From: Diphasiastrum complanatum
Lineage: Eukaryota > Streptophyta > Lycopodiopsida > Lycopodiales > Lycopodiaceae
Assembly (NCBI GenBank): GCA_029204225.1
Contig: CM055104.1
Span: 49,210,508-49,274,507, forward strand
Direction: 5' to 3'
DNA length: 64,000 nt
A program made the position numbers and the translations under genes. Shown in pieces: positions 19,640-30,215 of the stretch; positions within the stretch are counted from its first letter, which is position 1; each line of letters starts with the position of its first letter. The notes under the pieces are model-generated. The model made no database searches. It was not told the DNA's origin and was given only the letters and a program-made list of their open reading frames with translations.

Positions 19640-20460
19640 TACAAAAAGGACCAAGAGTGGATCCTAATCTGATCCTCAAGAGGGATTGGATGTTAGATTT
19701 ACTTGATCTATCAATCTACATCAGATTAAGATCAATCTAGATCAATTCTAGACATAAAATCCTAACAAGAACAATCATTAATGAAGGTAAAAGTACTTGC
19801 TGGTTTCACACGTGTGAAACCCTGTCAGAGTACGGACTCCAACCTGAAAATCAAGTACACTATGATAGAAACTCAAAACATTGAAGAAAAATCAAGACAA
19901 ATGGAGAGATTGACACAAAATTGCCTCCAAAACCAAGATTGGTGTTTCATAATGATTATGGCCAAATGTGGCTCTATATATACAATAAGTGAGAGCTCGT
20001 GGTACTAATCATCCCTCTGATCCCACATGTGTGAAGGTGCTTTGTCATATGATGATTCATCATGCAAAATTGACACTTGGACAAAACCTTCTATTTTGAG
20101 CACTTTTGGTCCATTTTCCTTCTATATGGAGATCTACTTGGAAATCTTCTAGAAGTCAAAATTAGCCTAATTCAGCTTATTCCACACATGTGAATTGTCC
20201 TCTACACATGTGATATGACACCTAACCAAAGGATGTGGCTCATGCAATCAATAGATTGATGCCATGTGTCATATGTCTAGAAAACTAGTTTTTGGCCTTT
20301 TTAGCCACTAGAACTTGAATTAAATCATATGTACAACCTATATGATTATGGTACATGACAAGTACACTATTTTCACACGTGGAAACAGGCTCCACACATG
20401 TGTGTTTATCTATATACAAGATTTATGGCCTCTACCAAGCTTATTTTTGCATTTTTCACA
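19640..20460 (-). mobile_element. copia LTR rich in CACRYGTG palindromes
   Basis: On the minus strand it starts TGTGAAAAATGCAAAAATAAG, like the LTRs at 957 and 14,410. It contains at least six palindromes of the form CACACGTGTG or CACATGTG, including a perfect 18-mer GTTTCACACGTGTGAAAC at 19,803-19,820. The sequence at the left end (AGAGTGGATCC, GAGGGATTGGATG) resembles 15,205-15,235. No coding domain is attached. Confidence 0.6.
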
Positions 20461-20933
<473 letters not shown>

Positions 20934-21019
20934 CATGATGTATGGATGTGCTTAGTGTTAGGAGGGGTAGTGTTAAAGTGGGTGATGACAATGAAATGCA
21001 CTCAGAAAATGCAAAATTC

Positions 21020-21990
21020 TAGCCAAAACAACTCTGGTGACAAACTGACAGAATTAAATCACGAATGATTCGTGAAACTTTTCGCGACACTCGAATTATT
21101 TTTGTTCGAGTTGGATCAATCAGGCTCTATAACGCAACCAAACGAAACAAAATGAATTCTACAAGAAAATGAAACGAAACAAAACAAAACTTGCATTGAC
21201 ATTGATTCATGCTGGAAGCACAGATCGCGAAATGAAACGAAACGAAACGAAATAATTTGCGACAAGATCATTAAGCAATCAAGCTCTGTAACAAGATGAG
21301 ACGAGACGAAACAGGATGAAACGAAAGGAAATGAAACCTAGACTAGCTTTGTAATTGATTTACCCTTATAGCTAGGTGATCGCGAAGCGAAGCGAAGCGA
21401 AGCAAATCACGAAGCGAAAGGATTTGCGAACATGATCAGTTCGTCAGGGATTCAGATGTGATCGCTGGTCACTGCCGATTGTATCACTCCTACAATCTTT
21501 CAAAGAGTAGTCAGACACAGCTGATCTACGTTAACAGAATAATGTAGCATTCAACAAAGATCAAACCAAAGATGCGAAATTAGAATGAACAAGCGAATCA
21601 GACACATGAATAAATCAAATGAAAATAAATTCGAGATCATACAATCACCTAGATTAATAATGTGCACAATAGCTACAAAATTATCTATTGATTTTTTTGA
21701 TTCTTCAAGCAGTACGTGCAGATCCATGCAGTGCATTGGCGTGAGAGAAATGCTGTTCTCTCACGAATTCAAGTCTCGCTTACTAGCGGACCTTGGATCT
21801 ATAGATCCTATTACAGAATTATCTCGCACGCAGGCAAATTTGTATTCTGTATTTTTGTCTTCTGAAAATTATCTTGCTTACTAATATTAGACTACTTGTA
21901 ATGTGCATAAATCAGAAAGTATATAGTTCGTGAACAATTCCGTGTCGCATTCTTGTAACTTACAGATTAGAAAGATTAAACATCTAGAAT
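21020..21990 (-). mobile_element. copia LTR with GAAAC/GAAGC tracts
   Basis: This lies just beyond the 3' end of the minus-strand pol at 22,056 and matches 26,650-27,170 (shared text such as GTGCAGATCCATGCAGTGC, GTCTCGCTTACTAGCG), so it is the 3' LTR of that element. At 21,130-21,420 it carries strings of GAAAC, AAACG and GAAGC pentamers, purine-rich on the + strand. The precise ends are not clear and no polypurine tract is obvious. Confidence 0.65.
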
Positions 21991-22055
21991 TAATTACAAA
22001 TTACAAGAGTGGCAGATTAGCCATGATCTAGAACACTTCTGATGATGTCACATTA

Positions 22056-23136
22056 TCAAATCAGATATTTGTACTCCATGGTACATGGCTGATCTTCTTG
22101 GTAGTTCGTGGAGGCACGACTGATTTTGTGTCGTGTCGTGTCATTTTTTGTCAAAGGTTCAAAATTGAAGGCTAGCAAAGCTTTGGCATTAGAAACAAAA
22201 TGTTTCTTCAGCTCCATCTCAAAGCATGATAGCTTGACGATTCCAAGGCTACTCCTTTGTCTCTCGGATAGACCTTTGTCTAGGGCCTTTGTGAAAATGT
22301 CAACAACCATGTCTTTCATTCCTATGAAGGTGGTCTACAACATCTTCTTGCTAATCAGGTCCCTGATCAAGTGGTACTTGATCGCAATGTGTTTTGTCCT
22401 TGAATGAAAAACAAGGTCTTTTGTCAGATATATTGCAGATGTGTTGTCCATCTGCAAAACTAGAGGTTTGTTGGTCATTTCGTCCAATTCGTCCAGGAAC
22501 TGTCTGAGCCAAATTATCTCGTTGGACATCTTTGCTACTGCGACATACCCTGCTTCGCAGGATGACTGGGCCACAATGGTCTGCTTCTTGCTGACCCAGA
22601 GAATTGCCGCTCTAGATGCAGTGGTGCATCCTCCTGAGACACTTTTATAGTCATCCTTGAGGGATGCCCAACTAGCATCACTGTAAGAAATCATCTGAAA
22701 GCCTACATCGCGACAATAACACCACCCATACTTCTTTGTTAATTGAAGATATTGCAAAATTCATTTTGCAATCTTCCAATGTGTCGAGCCAGGATTTGTA
22801 CAGAATTGGCTCATCCTGAACACTGCATAAAGCAATGTCAGGATGTGTATTGTCTACAAGGTACATCAACGATCCTATTAGCTTCATGTAAGGTGTGAGC
22901 TGCATCAATTCTCTCTCTGTCTCAGTCCTCAAACAATTTTTGTTCGTCAGCACTGTCTCTACGAGCATTGGAGTATTCGCTCCTTTGCAATTCGGCATTC
23001 CAAAATCCTCCAGGATTTTCTGAGTGTATCCGGACTGATGAAGGTACAACTTACCTCCCTCATAGTCCCTTTCAATTTGCAAGCCAAGGTAACACCTGGC
23101 CGGTTTTTGATCTATTTGATTGGTACAATTTTTCTC
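22056..23136 (-). pseudogene. copia RT C-terminal part and RNase H
   Basis: Minus-strand reading from 23,136 gives CYLGLQIERDYEGGKLYLHQ, SGYTQKILEDFGM, MKLIGSLMYL and HPDIALC (end of RT). After a frame change come YSDASWASLKDDYKSVSGGC, SSCEAGYVAVAKMSNEIIWL, HSRTKHIAIKYHLIRDLI and VDIFTKALD (RNase H with its Asp/Glu positions). A frame change near 22,757 joins the two halves. The upstream side is joined to an LTR fragment and repair scar rather than to the RT core, so the YVDD block is missing. Confidence 0.88.
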
Positions 23137-23279
23137 CTCTATTGTCATTTTGTCTCTAATCGCTCATTTATTATATAGTTGTTGAATGATCTTGTGTTAT
23201 TCTAATTTTACAATTACAAGATCATTAACAATTCTGTAGTTGATCAAAAGATCGATTATTCTCAGGACCGTGAAGACGT
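23137..23279 (+). mobile_element. LTR fragment of the 17.4-kb family
   Basis: From CTCTATTGTCATT to GAAGACGT it follows the truncated LTR at 17,405-17,829 with a few changes. It is wedged between two parts of a minus-strand RT. Confidence 0.8.
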
Positions 23280-23364
23280 CACGGTCCTGAGAATAATCAA
23301 TCTTTTGATCAACTACGCTGAGTATAACTCATTATTGTTCTTCAGTAATGAGTTATACTCAGCG
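23238..23364. repeat. two adjacent foldback palindromes around a 56-bp inverted filler
   Basis: Palindrome one has 36-bp arms 23,238-23,273 and 23,279-23,314 with one mismatch and a 5-base spacer. Palindrome two has perfect 19-bp arms 23,316-23,334 and 23,346-23,364 with an 11-base loop. The left arm of the first is LTR sequence and the right arm of the second is RT sequence. The block 23,279-23,334 between them is therefore an inverted copy of the LTR end joined to an inverted copy of the RT end. Confidence 0.9.
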
Positions 23365-23526
23365 TCCATGGCAGCTTTCCATTTGTCTGGCATCTGACAT
23401 TGACAATGCTTCTGCAATAGAAGTAGGCTCATCATGACAGATAAACGCTTGAGGGACAAATCGATCAGGTTGTTGTCGTTCTCAAGCAGATCTTCGAACA
23501 ATAGGGTGTATGACAGGGATGTCTTC
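23346..23526 (-). pseudogene. copia RT N-terminal fragment
   Basis: Reads MPDKWKAAMDAEYNSLLKNN, the block that opens copia reverse transcriptase, preceded by a degraded linker. It stops at the palindromic scar on one side and at the foldback element on the other. Confidence 0.8.
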
Positions 23527-24101
23527 AAGAGGGCTTGGCATTTTGCAAGTAAATTTTTTGCAAGTTTGCGAGTTTCTTTCTTGCCATAAGTCAATAAAAA
23601 GATGGCACATGGTGTGTTATCTTTGTTATGCCACTACTTAAACATTTATTAATAAGAATTGTGGTTTTGTACATAGTTAAAAATCCCATAATGCAATCCC
23701 AAAATAAAAGAAAAGTGAGATTAAAAAATATTTTTGGCCTTGTGCTACAGAAAAAAATAAAAAATAAACTAAATTACTTGGTACGCCGGTGTGCCAAGTA
23801 ATTTAGTCGAAAAAAAATTTAATTTTTTTTCAGGAAAAAAAAATTTGTGCAGTCCACCACCACAACACGCCGGCGTGCTAAGGTGGTGGGTTGCCGAGAC
23901 AAAAATAGCCCACCATCGTAGCACGCCACCGTGCTATGGTGGTAAGCTGTCAAGGCAAAAAAAAAAAAAATTAGCCCTTTTCTGAATCACCTTAGCATGT
24001 CGGCGTGCTATGGTGGTGGACTACACACATAAAAAAAAACAAAAAATTGTCCTGACAGCTCACTACCATAGCACGTCAGCGTGCTATAGTGGTGGGCTGC
24101 A

Positions 24102-24145
<44 letters not shown>

Positions 24146-24346
24146 ATCACTTGGCATGCCGGCGTGCCAAGTGAGTCAGTCAAAATTTTTAACTATGTGC
24201 CAAATCACAATTTTTATTAATAAACATTCAAGTAGTGACATTAAAAAGGATAACACACCATGTGCTATCTTTTTATTGACTTATGACAAGAAAGAAATTC
24301 GCAAACTTACAAAAAATTTACTTGTAGAATTCAAAACCCATCTTCA
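23527..24346. mobile_element. Mutator-like foldback element with GC-hairpin array
   Basis: Terminal inverted repeats of about 160 bp (23,527-23,686 and 24,185-24,346) pair AGGGCTTGGCATTTTGCAAG and its neighbours with only moderate divergence. The flanks read TCTTCAAG on the left and TCTTCAGG on the right, a plausible 8-9 bp target duplication; long TIRs with 9-bp duplications are typical of Mutator elements. The 500-bp interior holds six near-palindromes built around TAGCACGCCGGCGTGCTA, separated by A-rich runs, and no coding region. The element splits a copia pol between integrase and RT. A related copy lies at about 46,225-46,645. Confidence 0.75.
24103..24140 (+). repeat. 38-bp poly(A) run
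   Basis: An uninterrupted A tract between the fifth and sixth hairpin of the foldback element, the longest of several A-rich linkers there. Confidence 0.97.
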
Positions 24347-24681
24347 GGTTGTGGTTGAACAATCATAGGTCCAAGCATATTGATGGTGAGAATAGAATTG
24401 TTGGGACAAACTCTTGCATTTGCTGCTTTTGCTTAAAGTCATAGAACTTGTCTTCAAGGAAGAAAATATCTTGGCTAATTGATATATGACCAGTTTCAAC
24501 ATCATGGATGTGATATGCTTTATGTGATGTTGAGTAACTGATGAAAATATTCTTATACCTGATTGGGTCTAGCTTTTTCCTCAGATCAGATGGTATTTGG
24601 GCATAACAGAGTCATCCAAACACATGAGGGAGTTTCAGACTTGGTTTGTAACCATAGTAGGCTTCAAACAGAGTCTTAGAG
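24347..24681 (-). pseudogene. copia integrase C-terminal fragment
   Basis: Minus-strand reading gives LFEAYYGYKPSLKLPHVFG, CYAQIPSDLRKKLDPIRYKN, IFISYSTSHKAYHI and ISISQDIFFLEDKF, the GKRKP-like and C-terminal part of copia integrase. One stop is present (after HVFG). It continues the same element as the RT pieces on the other side of the foldback insertion. Confidence 0.87.
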
Positions 24682-25325
24682 TATTGGAGGGTTTGCGGAT
24701 CCCAAGGCAACCCTAACTCTAGTTAATAAGTGTCAGGGATTTGGCACCATGTGTGTGAAAGTCCAACCCGATGATCACATAGTTATTTCATTAATTAGAA
24801 ATTCAATAAAAGAACTTTAGGCCTTTTATCGATGTTAGCTTATATTTAGACATCTTGTTTTGACATAATAGGGTTAAAATTGTATTTTAGGGTTAAATTG
24901 AAAGAGATCTTGCTTGATTTGAGTGAATTTTCTTGTTTGAATTCTAATTTGATTGTTGAGCAGGGAAGCCATACAGCTCACCATTCTTAAGATCCATTTG
25001 GATTTGAGAATTCAGGAAAAATAACAAACCATTTCTAGTGAAAAAGGAGGCAAAATTGTCAGCAATCTTGATAACTTTTTGTTTCGTAACAAAGAACCTT
25101 CGTCGAGTTGCAAACAGCGCCGAATCTTCAGTTTGAAGGGCGAAGGTTGATTCCCAGCAGATTTGCAGAAACAGATAAAAACAATCACAAAAATACCAAA
25201 AACCCTAAAAAAACAAAAAAAAAAAACCTTCGTCCATTCCACTGCACATAGGTGTGATTCAGATCTATCTACTGTCAGGTCGACGAAGGGTAATACCAAA
25301 AATAGAAGGTTAAAGTGACTGTTCA
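24682..25325 (+). mobile_element. LTR-like insertion, family shared with 48,088
   Basis: It starts TATTGGAGGGTTTGCGGAT and its first ~140 bp match 48,088-48,225 closely (AACCCTAAC, CCAACCCGATGATCACATAG). The insertion separates the integrase from the protease part of a minus-strand copia relic. The later portion has a run of A and an AGGGTTTTT-like motif but nothing coding that I trust; a 104-codon minus-strand frame here lacks any domain. Confidence 0.55.
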
Positions 25326-25329
25326 TCTA

Positions 25330-25700
25330 GTTGGTGATAACCTTTTGCAAAGAGTCATGTGATGTGAAGCACCTGAATCTAGATACCATTCGTAGGCATC
25401 TCTACATGGTTGATCTTGTACCATCAACGCCTTTTCATTTTCTTGAAAATTTTTGACAGAGTCAGAGCCTCCTTTTTGGTATTGTTGCATCTTTTTTTCA
25501 CTTCATTATGCTTGAGAATCCGATAGTCCTTGATGTCGTGATTGGTTCTATTGCAATATTTGCAAAAGAGTTTGATCTTGGTAGACTGTTGTCGATTGTG
25601 ATGTTGTTGTTGTGTTGAATCTGTCTGCTCATCCTTGAAGTTCTTCTTCTTGAATTGTTTCTTATTGGAGTAGAAGGCCATTGTCTTGTTGTTTGAAGCA
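25330..25700 (-). pseudogene. copia gag zinc knuckle and protease start
   Basis: Reads MAFYSNKKQFKKKNFKDEQT with a Gln/His-rich stretch, then the knuckle CKYCNRTNHDIKDY in which the last Cys has become Tyr, then in another frame DAYEWYLDSGASHHMTLCK, the protease active site with its Trp intact. The order fits the same minus-strand copia element as the integrase and RT pieces at 22-24.7 kb. Confidence 0.85.
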
Positions 25701-26106
25701 AATAAGCTTTTTCTCCTTACTTATTTCTGCGTAGCAAAATCAAAGGTCGTCATCCTAGCAAAGACAAACAATGACAACAAAAATAAAATGATAATAGGAT
25801 CTAGATTACTTAGAGACTTGAAGAATAGAGCATTTTTTATTTGTGTTGATAATGAATATCAATGTAGGTGTCGTAGACAACCATAAAAAATTTCAAATGA
25901 ACAGGCGTATGAGATAACCATGCAATTCTCCGTTACCAATATTCGTGACAGAAAGAAGAGTGAGAGATATTTTAACATTTAGCATGAATGCAACATGACA
26001 AAAAAAATAGCGAATTTGTAGTAACAACGATCAGATCACAAGATATTTGGATTGAGCACGTGATCCTACTTACAAAAACAAGTAATTGCTATAATTCAGA
26101 ATAATC
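25701..26106. other. non-coding stretch
   Basis: No gene visible; presumably the decayed gag N-terminus or leader of the minus-strand copia relic. Confidence 0.3.
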
Positions 26107-26266
<160 letters not shown>

Positions 26267-26329
26267 ATTAGTAACTCTGAGGAGTCAGATATTGAGTTAT
26301 CAATTTTTTGGTTTTCGATCTCTCTGATC

Positions 26330-26648
26330 AGTTAGAATGTTCATTTGGAGGATGTCTTGTTTATTCCATCTATTACCAAGAATTTGATTAGTGTGAGTCA
26401 AATGCTAAGTTAAAGGCCTCAAGGTGGAGTTTGATGGAGATGCTTGTATGATCAAAAGGAAGGATGTCTTGATTGGAAAAGGTAAAAGGCAAGGGAAGTT
26501 GTTCAAACTAGATGCTTGTGTTATTGCTAACCAAGTTGGATGTGTTGCAAGGGAGCAAATACATATTCAAGAGGTTTGGCATAAAAGGAAGAGACACATC
26601 AACTTCAAGTCATTGGAGGGTATTGATCAAAATGAAAGTCTTTCTCGG
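26330..26648 (+). pseudogene. copia protease-preintegrase fragment
   Basis: The + strand reads HLEDVLFIPSITKNLISVSQ, then after a frame change VEFDGDACMIKRKDVLIGKG, GKLFKLDACV and EVWHKRKRHINFKSLEGI. This is the end of the protease domain and the pre-integrase WH box. It breaks off at an LTR fragment on the other strand. Confidence 0.8.
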
Positions 26649-26649
26649 A

Positions 26650-27170
26650 TGCGAAACTGTCACGAAACAGTTGCGAAAGCGAAGCAACCATGACTCAATC
26701 CGATTCGGATGAAGTTGAGATGTGGTCGCTGGACACTACCAGCTGAACCACTGCTACAATCCTCTAGAATGTAGTCAGGCATTGTTGATCTACATCTATA
26801 GATTAAAGTAGCATTCAACAAATTCAACCAGTGTGCAGAATTGAAATGAATGGGAGAATCAGACACACGAATAATAGTAGACACATTTGCATTCAAGATC
26901 ATACATCATAAATTGACATGTGAATAATGGCTACAAGATCATCTATTGATTTTCTTTCTGATTCTTCAAGGCACTGCGTGCAGATCCATGCAGTGCGTTG
27001 GCGTGAGAGAAATACAGTTCTTTCACAAGTGAATGTCTCGCTTACTAGCGAACCTGTGGATCACTACGGATCCTGCTCACAGGAACTTGTCTCACACGCA
27101 AGCGGACTTCTTGTCTATATTTCGTCTTGATTGCTTACTAGCATCAGACTGGTTCATATATCTCTGTGTA
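26650..27170 (-). mobile_element. copia LTR fragment, family of 21.0-22.0 kb
   Basis: Shares long stretches with 21,430-21,900, including GTGATCTAC-like text, the GTGCAGATCCATGCAGTGC block and CTTACTAGCG. It lies in the same orientation. A gag start lies directly upstream on the minus strand, so the internal region of this copy is nearly all deleted. Confidence 0.75.
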
Positions 27171-27325
27171 TGTTCTGTATATGTGTCAACAATATCCAGA
27201 ACATCATTCATCTCAAGAAGTGATTCCATCATCACTTTCCACAATGAATAGTTACTTGAGGTAAGCCTATCATTGGCTTCCAACTTGATATAGCCATGTA
27301 TCAATGACCTGATCCTCTCTTTCAA
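27171..27325 (-). pseudogene. copia gag N-terminal fragment
   Basis: Reads KLEANDRLTSSNYSLWKVMM then ESLLEMNDVLDIVDTYTE, the conserved start of copia gag. The rest of gag and pol is missing and the frame runs into LTR sequence. Confidence 0.75.
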
Positions 27326-27983
27326 CTTGTTTCAATGCACAAAGCACTCCTTTGAAAAACAACAAATGTTTTCAAAAGGAAATCAGAAAGATATGAAACT
27401 ACTCAATTCTCTTCTAGCACTTATACTAAGCAAATCAACACATAGAATAGTGAAATCTTGATCAATCTATGATGTATCCTCAATCTAATGGCTCTTCGTG
27501 GATGACTCTTCCGTAGGGGTGGGAGCCGCGGCTACTTGTGGTAGCACCCTCTTCTTGGCTAAGCATATTTTGCAATTGTGCTTTTTGTTCGGGAGTTAGA
27601 GATGCATAAAAACTTGAAACATAATCTCTCAAGCTCTCGCCACTTGTCGGGACCCCGACATGATTACTATATTCGCAAACATACAATACATTACAATAAA
27701 CCCTAATATATTAAATTGAAGTAGAAAAGAAAATCAACTATAAAACTTTAATGCATATTAGAGTTAGACTTTCATACCTGTGATAACAAAAAAGAAGAAG
27801 GATAGATGTGCATTTATAACCTGCAACAAGATGCAAAAGAATCATATAAGAATGCATGTATAAGAATCGTACTATTTAAAAATCAAAACATGAAAATCAT
27901 ACTATAATCTGCATATAAAAATCATGCTATCCAAATCAACATATTTTATGTTATTTGTGTTTTGTACTTGTGCATATATGCAG
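27326..27983. other. non-coding stretch with one unidentified small frame
   Basis: A 68-codon minus-strand frame at 27,480-27,686 (SLRDYVSSFYASLTPEQKAQ) is more GC-rich than its surroundings and protein-like, but I cannot assign it. It could be the end of a transposon accessory protein. The remainder shows nothing; the 5' end of the CACTA gene may start here. Confidence 0.35.
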
Positions 27984-29465
27984 TTTATCACAAGGAGATG
28001 AATTACATTCAGATCAGTCTAGCGATGCAGACACTACTCAAGTCAGCATGGTAAATAATAAACATGCATGTTTCCTTGTTCAAAAAGAATTTGTTACTAT
28101 AAGCTAAACATGACTTAGAATATTATGCTAAAGTGACATGTATTTGATTTTTGTTTCTCGTAGGTAAATTATTTTCAAAATAAAATATGGTGCATATGCG
28201 TCAAGTGTGATGGGCAAAAGATGCGTGAAAAACGTATTGTTGAAAATCATTTGTGGAAGTTTGGATGAAAAGATGAGGGTCAACCATCGAATTTGGAAGA
28301 CGTTGAGGTTTGTTAACTTTATATAATGTTCGTCAATCTATGTATGTCACTTATTGAATGTGTTTATGTGTTTAGCCAATAAATCGAATTCCAATTTAGG
28401 GAGTGATCCATCCATTTTTTGTTACAATCAACATCAAGTTTTGATAGACATGAGAGAATAAAGAGCGAAACAAATTCAAGAGGCAAATGCAATTGGAGAA
28501 AATAGTAATGCACTTGATTCTAATGAAGATGATGATGAGGTACAACATGATGAAACAATGCACAATATGTTTGAATCTTACTTTCAAACAAATGAGAATG
28601 ATGCTATGCACGTATTTTCTAATGAAAATGGAGATCACGAACAATTTGAGATGGATGAAGATGAAATTCTATTGCGCAAGGAGGCAGACACTCCTTTGTA
28701 TCCAAGAGCATCCATTTTGAGACTAGCTACGTCAATTCTTATTTTAAACCTTCAAGCAACATACAAATGGAGTGACCGTAGTGTCACATCATTATTCGGG
28801 TACTTAACGCATAACACAACATTTGTACTTTATAGTGTATTTACATTAAGTTGATTTTTTTTTTCTAACAACTCACATTGCTATTTGTTTAGGTTGCTGC
28901 ATAGAATACTTCCGAAAGAAAACGTGATACCTAAAACACGAAAAGAAGCATGAAAGATGATGAACGTGCTTGGGATGGATTATGACACAATACTTGCATA
29001 TCTAGAAGACCATGTTTTGAATAGAGGTGAGCATTCAGAAAAGCTTCAATGTCCAACGTGTAACGCTTTACGTTATCGAGATGACGTACAAGGGGATAAA
29101 GTGCCACAAAAAGTGTTACAACATTTTCCAATTATCCATGATTGCAACATTTATTTCAATGTAAATCTTTGGCACAACTAATGGATTGGTATGTCAAAAA
29201 ACTGATCTATGGATGATGTGATGCAAGTACCTGCATGGAAACATTTCAAAAAACAATGGCCCGAGTTAAAAAATGAACCTTGTAGTTTAAGATTTGGCCT
29301 TCCTACGGATGGCGTAAATCCTTTTAGCATTCATGCATAAAAACTTGGTCCACATGGCTAGTTGTGCTCATTAATTATAATATACCTCCATGGTTGAGTA
29401 TAAAAACGGGACACTTGTTATTAGTTCTATTGATTTTAGGAAAGTACAAGGCCAAGAACAAGGAT
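27984..29465 (+). pseudogene. CACTA (En/Spm) TNP2-type transposase with introns
   Basis: TNP2 catalyses CACTA transposition. Four exon-like blocks with GT/AG borders can be followed: 27,984-28,050; 28,164-28,307 (WCICVKCDGQKMREKRIVEN, HLWKFG); 28,400-28,799 (acidic linker, then TPLYPRASILRLATSILILN, YKWSDRSVTSLF); and from 28,893 (LLHRILPKENVIPKTRKEA, VLGMDYDTILAYLEDH, CPTCNALRYRDDVQGDKVPQ, KVLQHFPII, then WKHFKKQWPE, FGLPTDGVNPF, WSTWLVVLINYNIPPWLSIK and TGHLLLVLLILGKYK). These are TNP2 signatures in the right order. Stops after HLWKFG and RKEA and frame changes after the HFPII block make it inactive. The DDE catalytic C-terminal half is missing, cut by a copia RT piece near 29,465. I see no CACTA termini. 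Confidence 0.87.
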
Positions 29466-29928
29466 CTGAAATGTTCACTCTAGTAGTAAGACTTCAGTCA
29501 ATTCAATCATTACTTGCTATTGCAGTTGCCGAAGATCTGGAAGTTCACTAGATGCATGTTTAGACAGCCATACTGAACCAATACATACAACAAGACATCT
29601 ATATCTATCAGCTTGAAGGTTATGTTTTTCAAGGCCAAGAGCACAAGATGTGCTAGCTGCAGAACACTATTTACGGGGCTGAAGCAAGCTCCAAGGGCCT
29701 GGTTTGATAGAATCAATCGATTCTTGTTGCAGCACAACTTCATTCCAAATTCTGTCAACTCTAATGTTTATCTCAAACACAGAGGCCCAAGCTATGTCAT
29801 AATAGCTCTATACGTTGATGATTATCTGATCATCAACAATTCAAATCAATTACTACAAGAGACAAAGTCTCTATTATTGACTTATTAAGCTTCATTCAAG
29901 ATTCTAGGAGTTAAGCTTAAGGGGGAGT
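29466..29928 (+). pseudogene. copia RT core fragment with polypurine tract
   Basis: Reads MFTLVVRLQSIQSLLAIAVA, EDLEVH, then GLKQAPRAWFDRINRFLLQH, SNVYLKHRGPSYVIIALYV with catalytic DD. A deletion removes RT end and RNase H; the sequence jumps to GCTTAAGGGGGAG, a polypurine tract directly before the LTR at 29,929. Confidence 0.88.
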
Positions 29929-30215
29929 GTTGGAGTTAATATTCACTCCTACTCACCTAAATTCATTTCTTAAGCACTACATTCTCTCTCTACATTGATA
30001 GTAGTCTTACTCGCATAAGTAGAACATAGTTTGTACATCCATCGACTTGAAGCAGAGCAGGATCGACTCGACTTCATCGATGACGACTTCACCAACTTGA
30101 CCAAAGTCTACTGACATCCCGACTTCGACTCCTTCGACATCTTCTCAAGGGTGAACAAGTCGACTCGACTCATTCGACACCTTTGACGATTGTCGAGTAT
30201 CACTAGTCAAAATAG
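29929..30215 (+). mobile_element. 3' LTR start, TGTTGGAGTTAATATT family
   Basis: Follows the polypurine tract; begins TGTTGGAGTTAATATTCACT, the inverse of the LTR end at 17,829. It contains GTCGACT/TTCGAC-rich text (30,045-30,200). The right boundary is set where a minus-strand copia linker starts and is approximate. Confidence 0.7.

Noticed and set aside
23768-24175. Regularly spaced palindromes that might suggest a CRISPR array
   Set aside because: The units are palindromes within paired terminal repeats in a plant genome, spacers are A-rich and irregular, and no cas genes exist.
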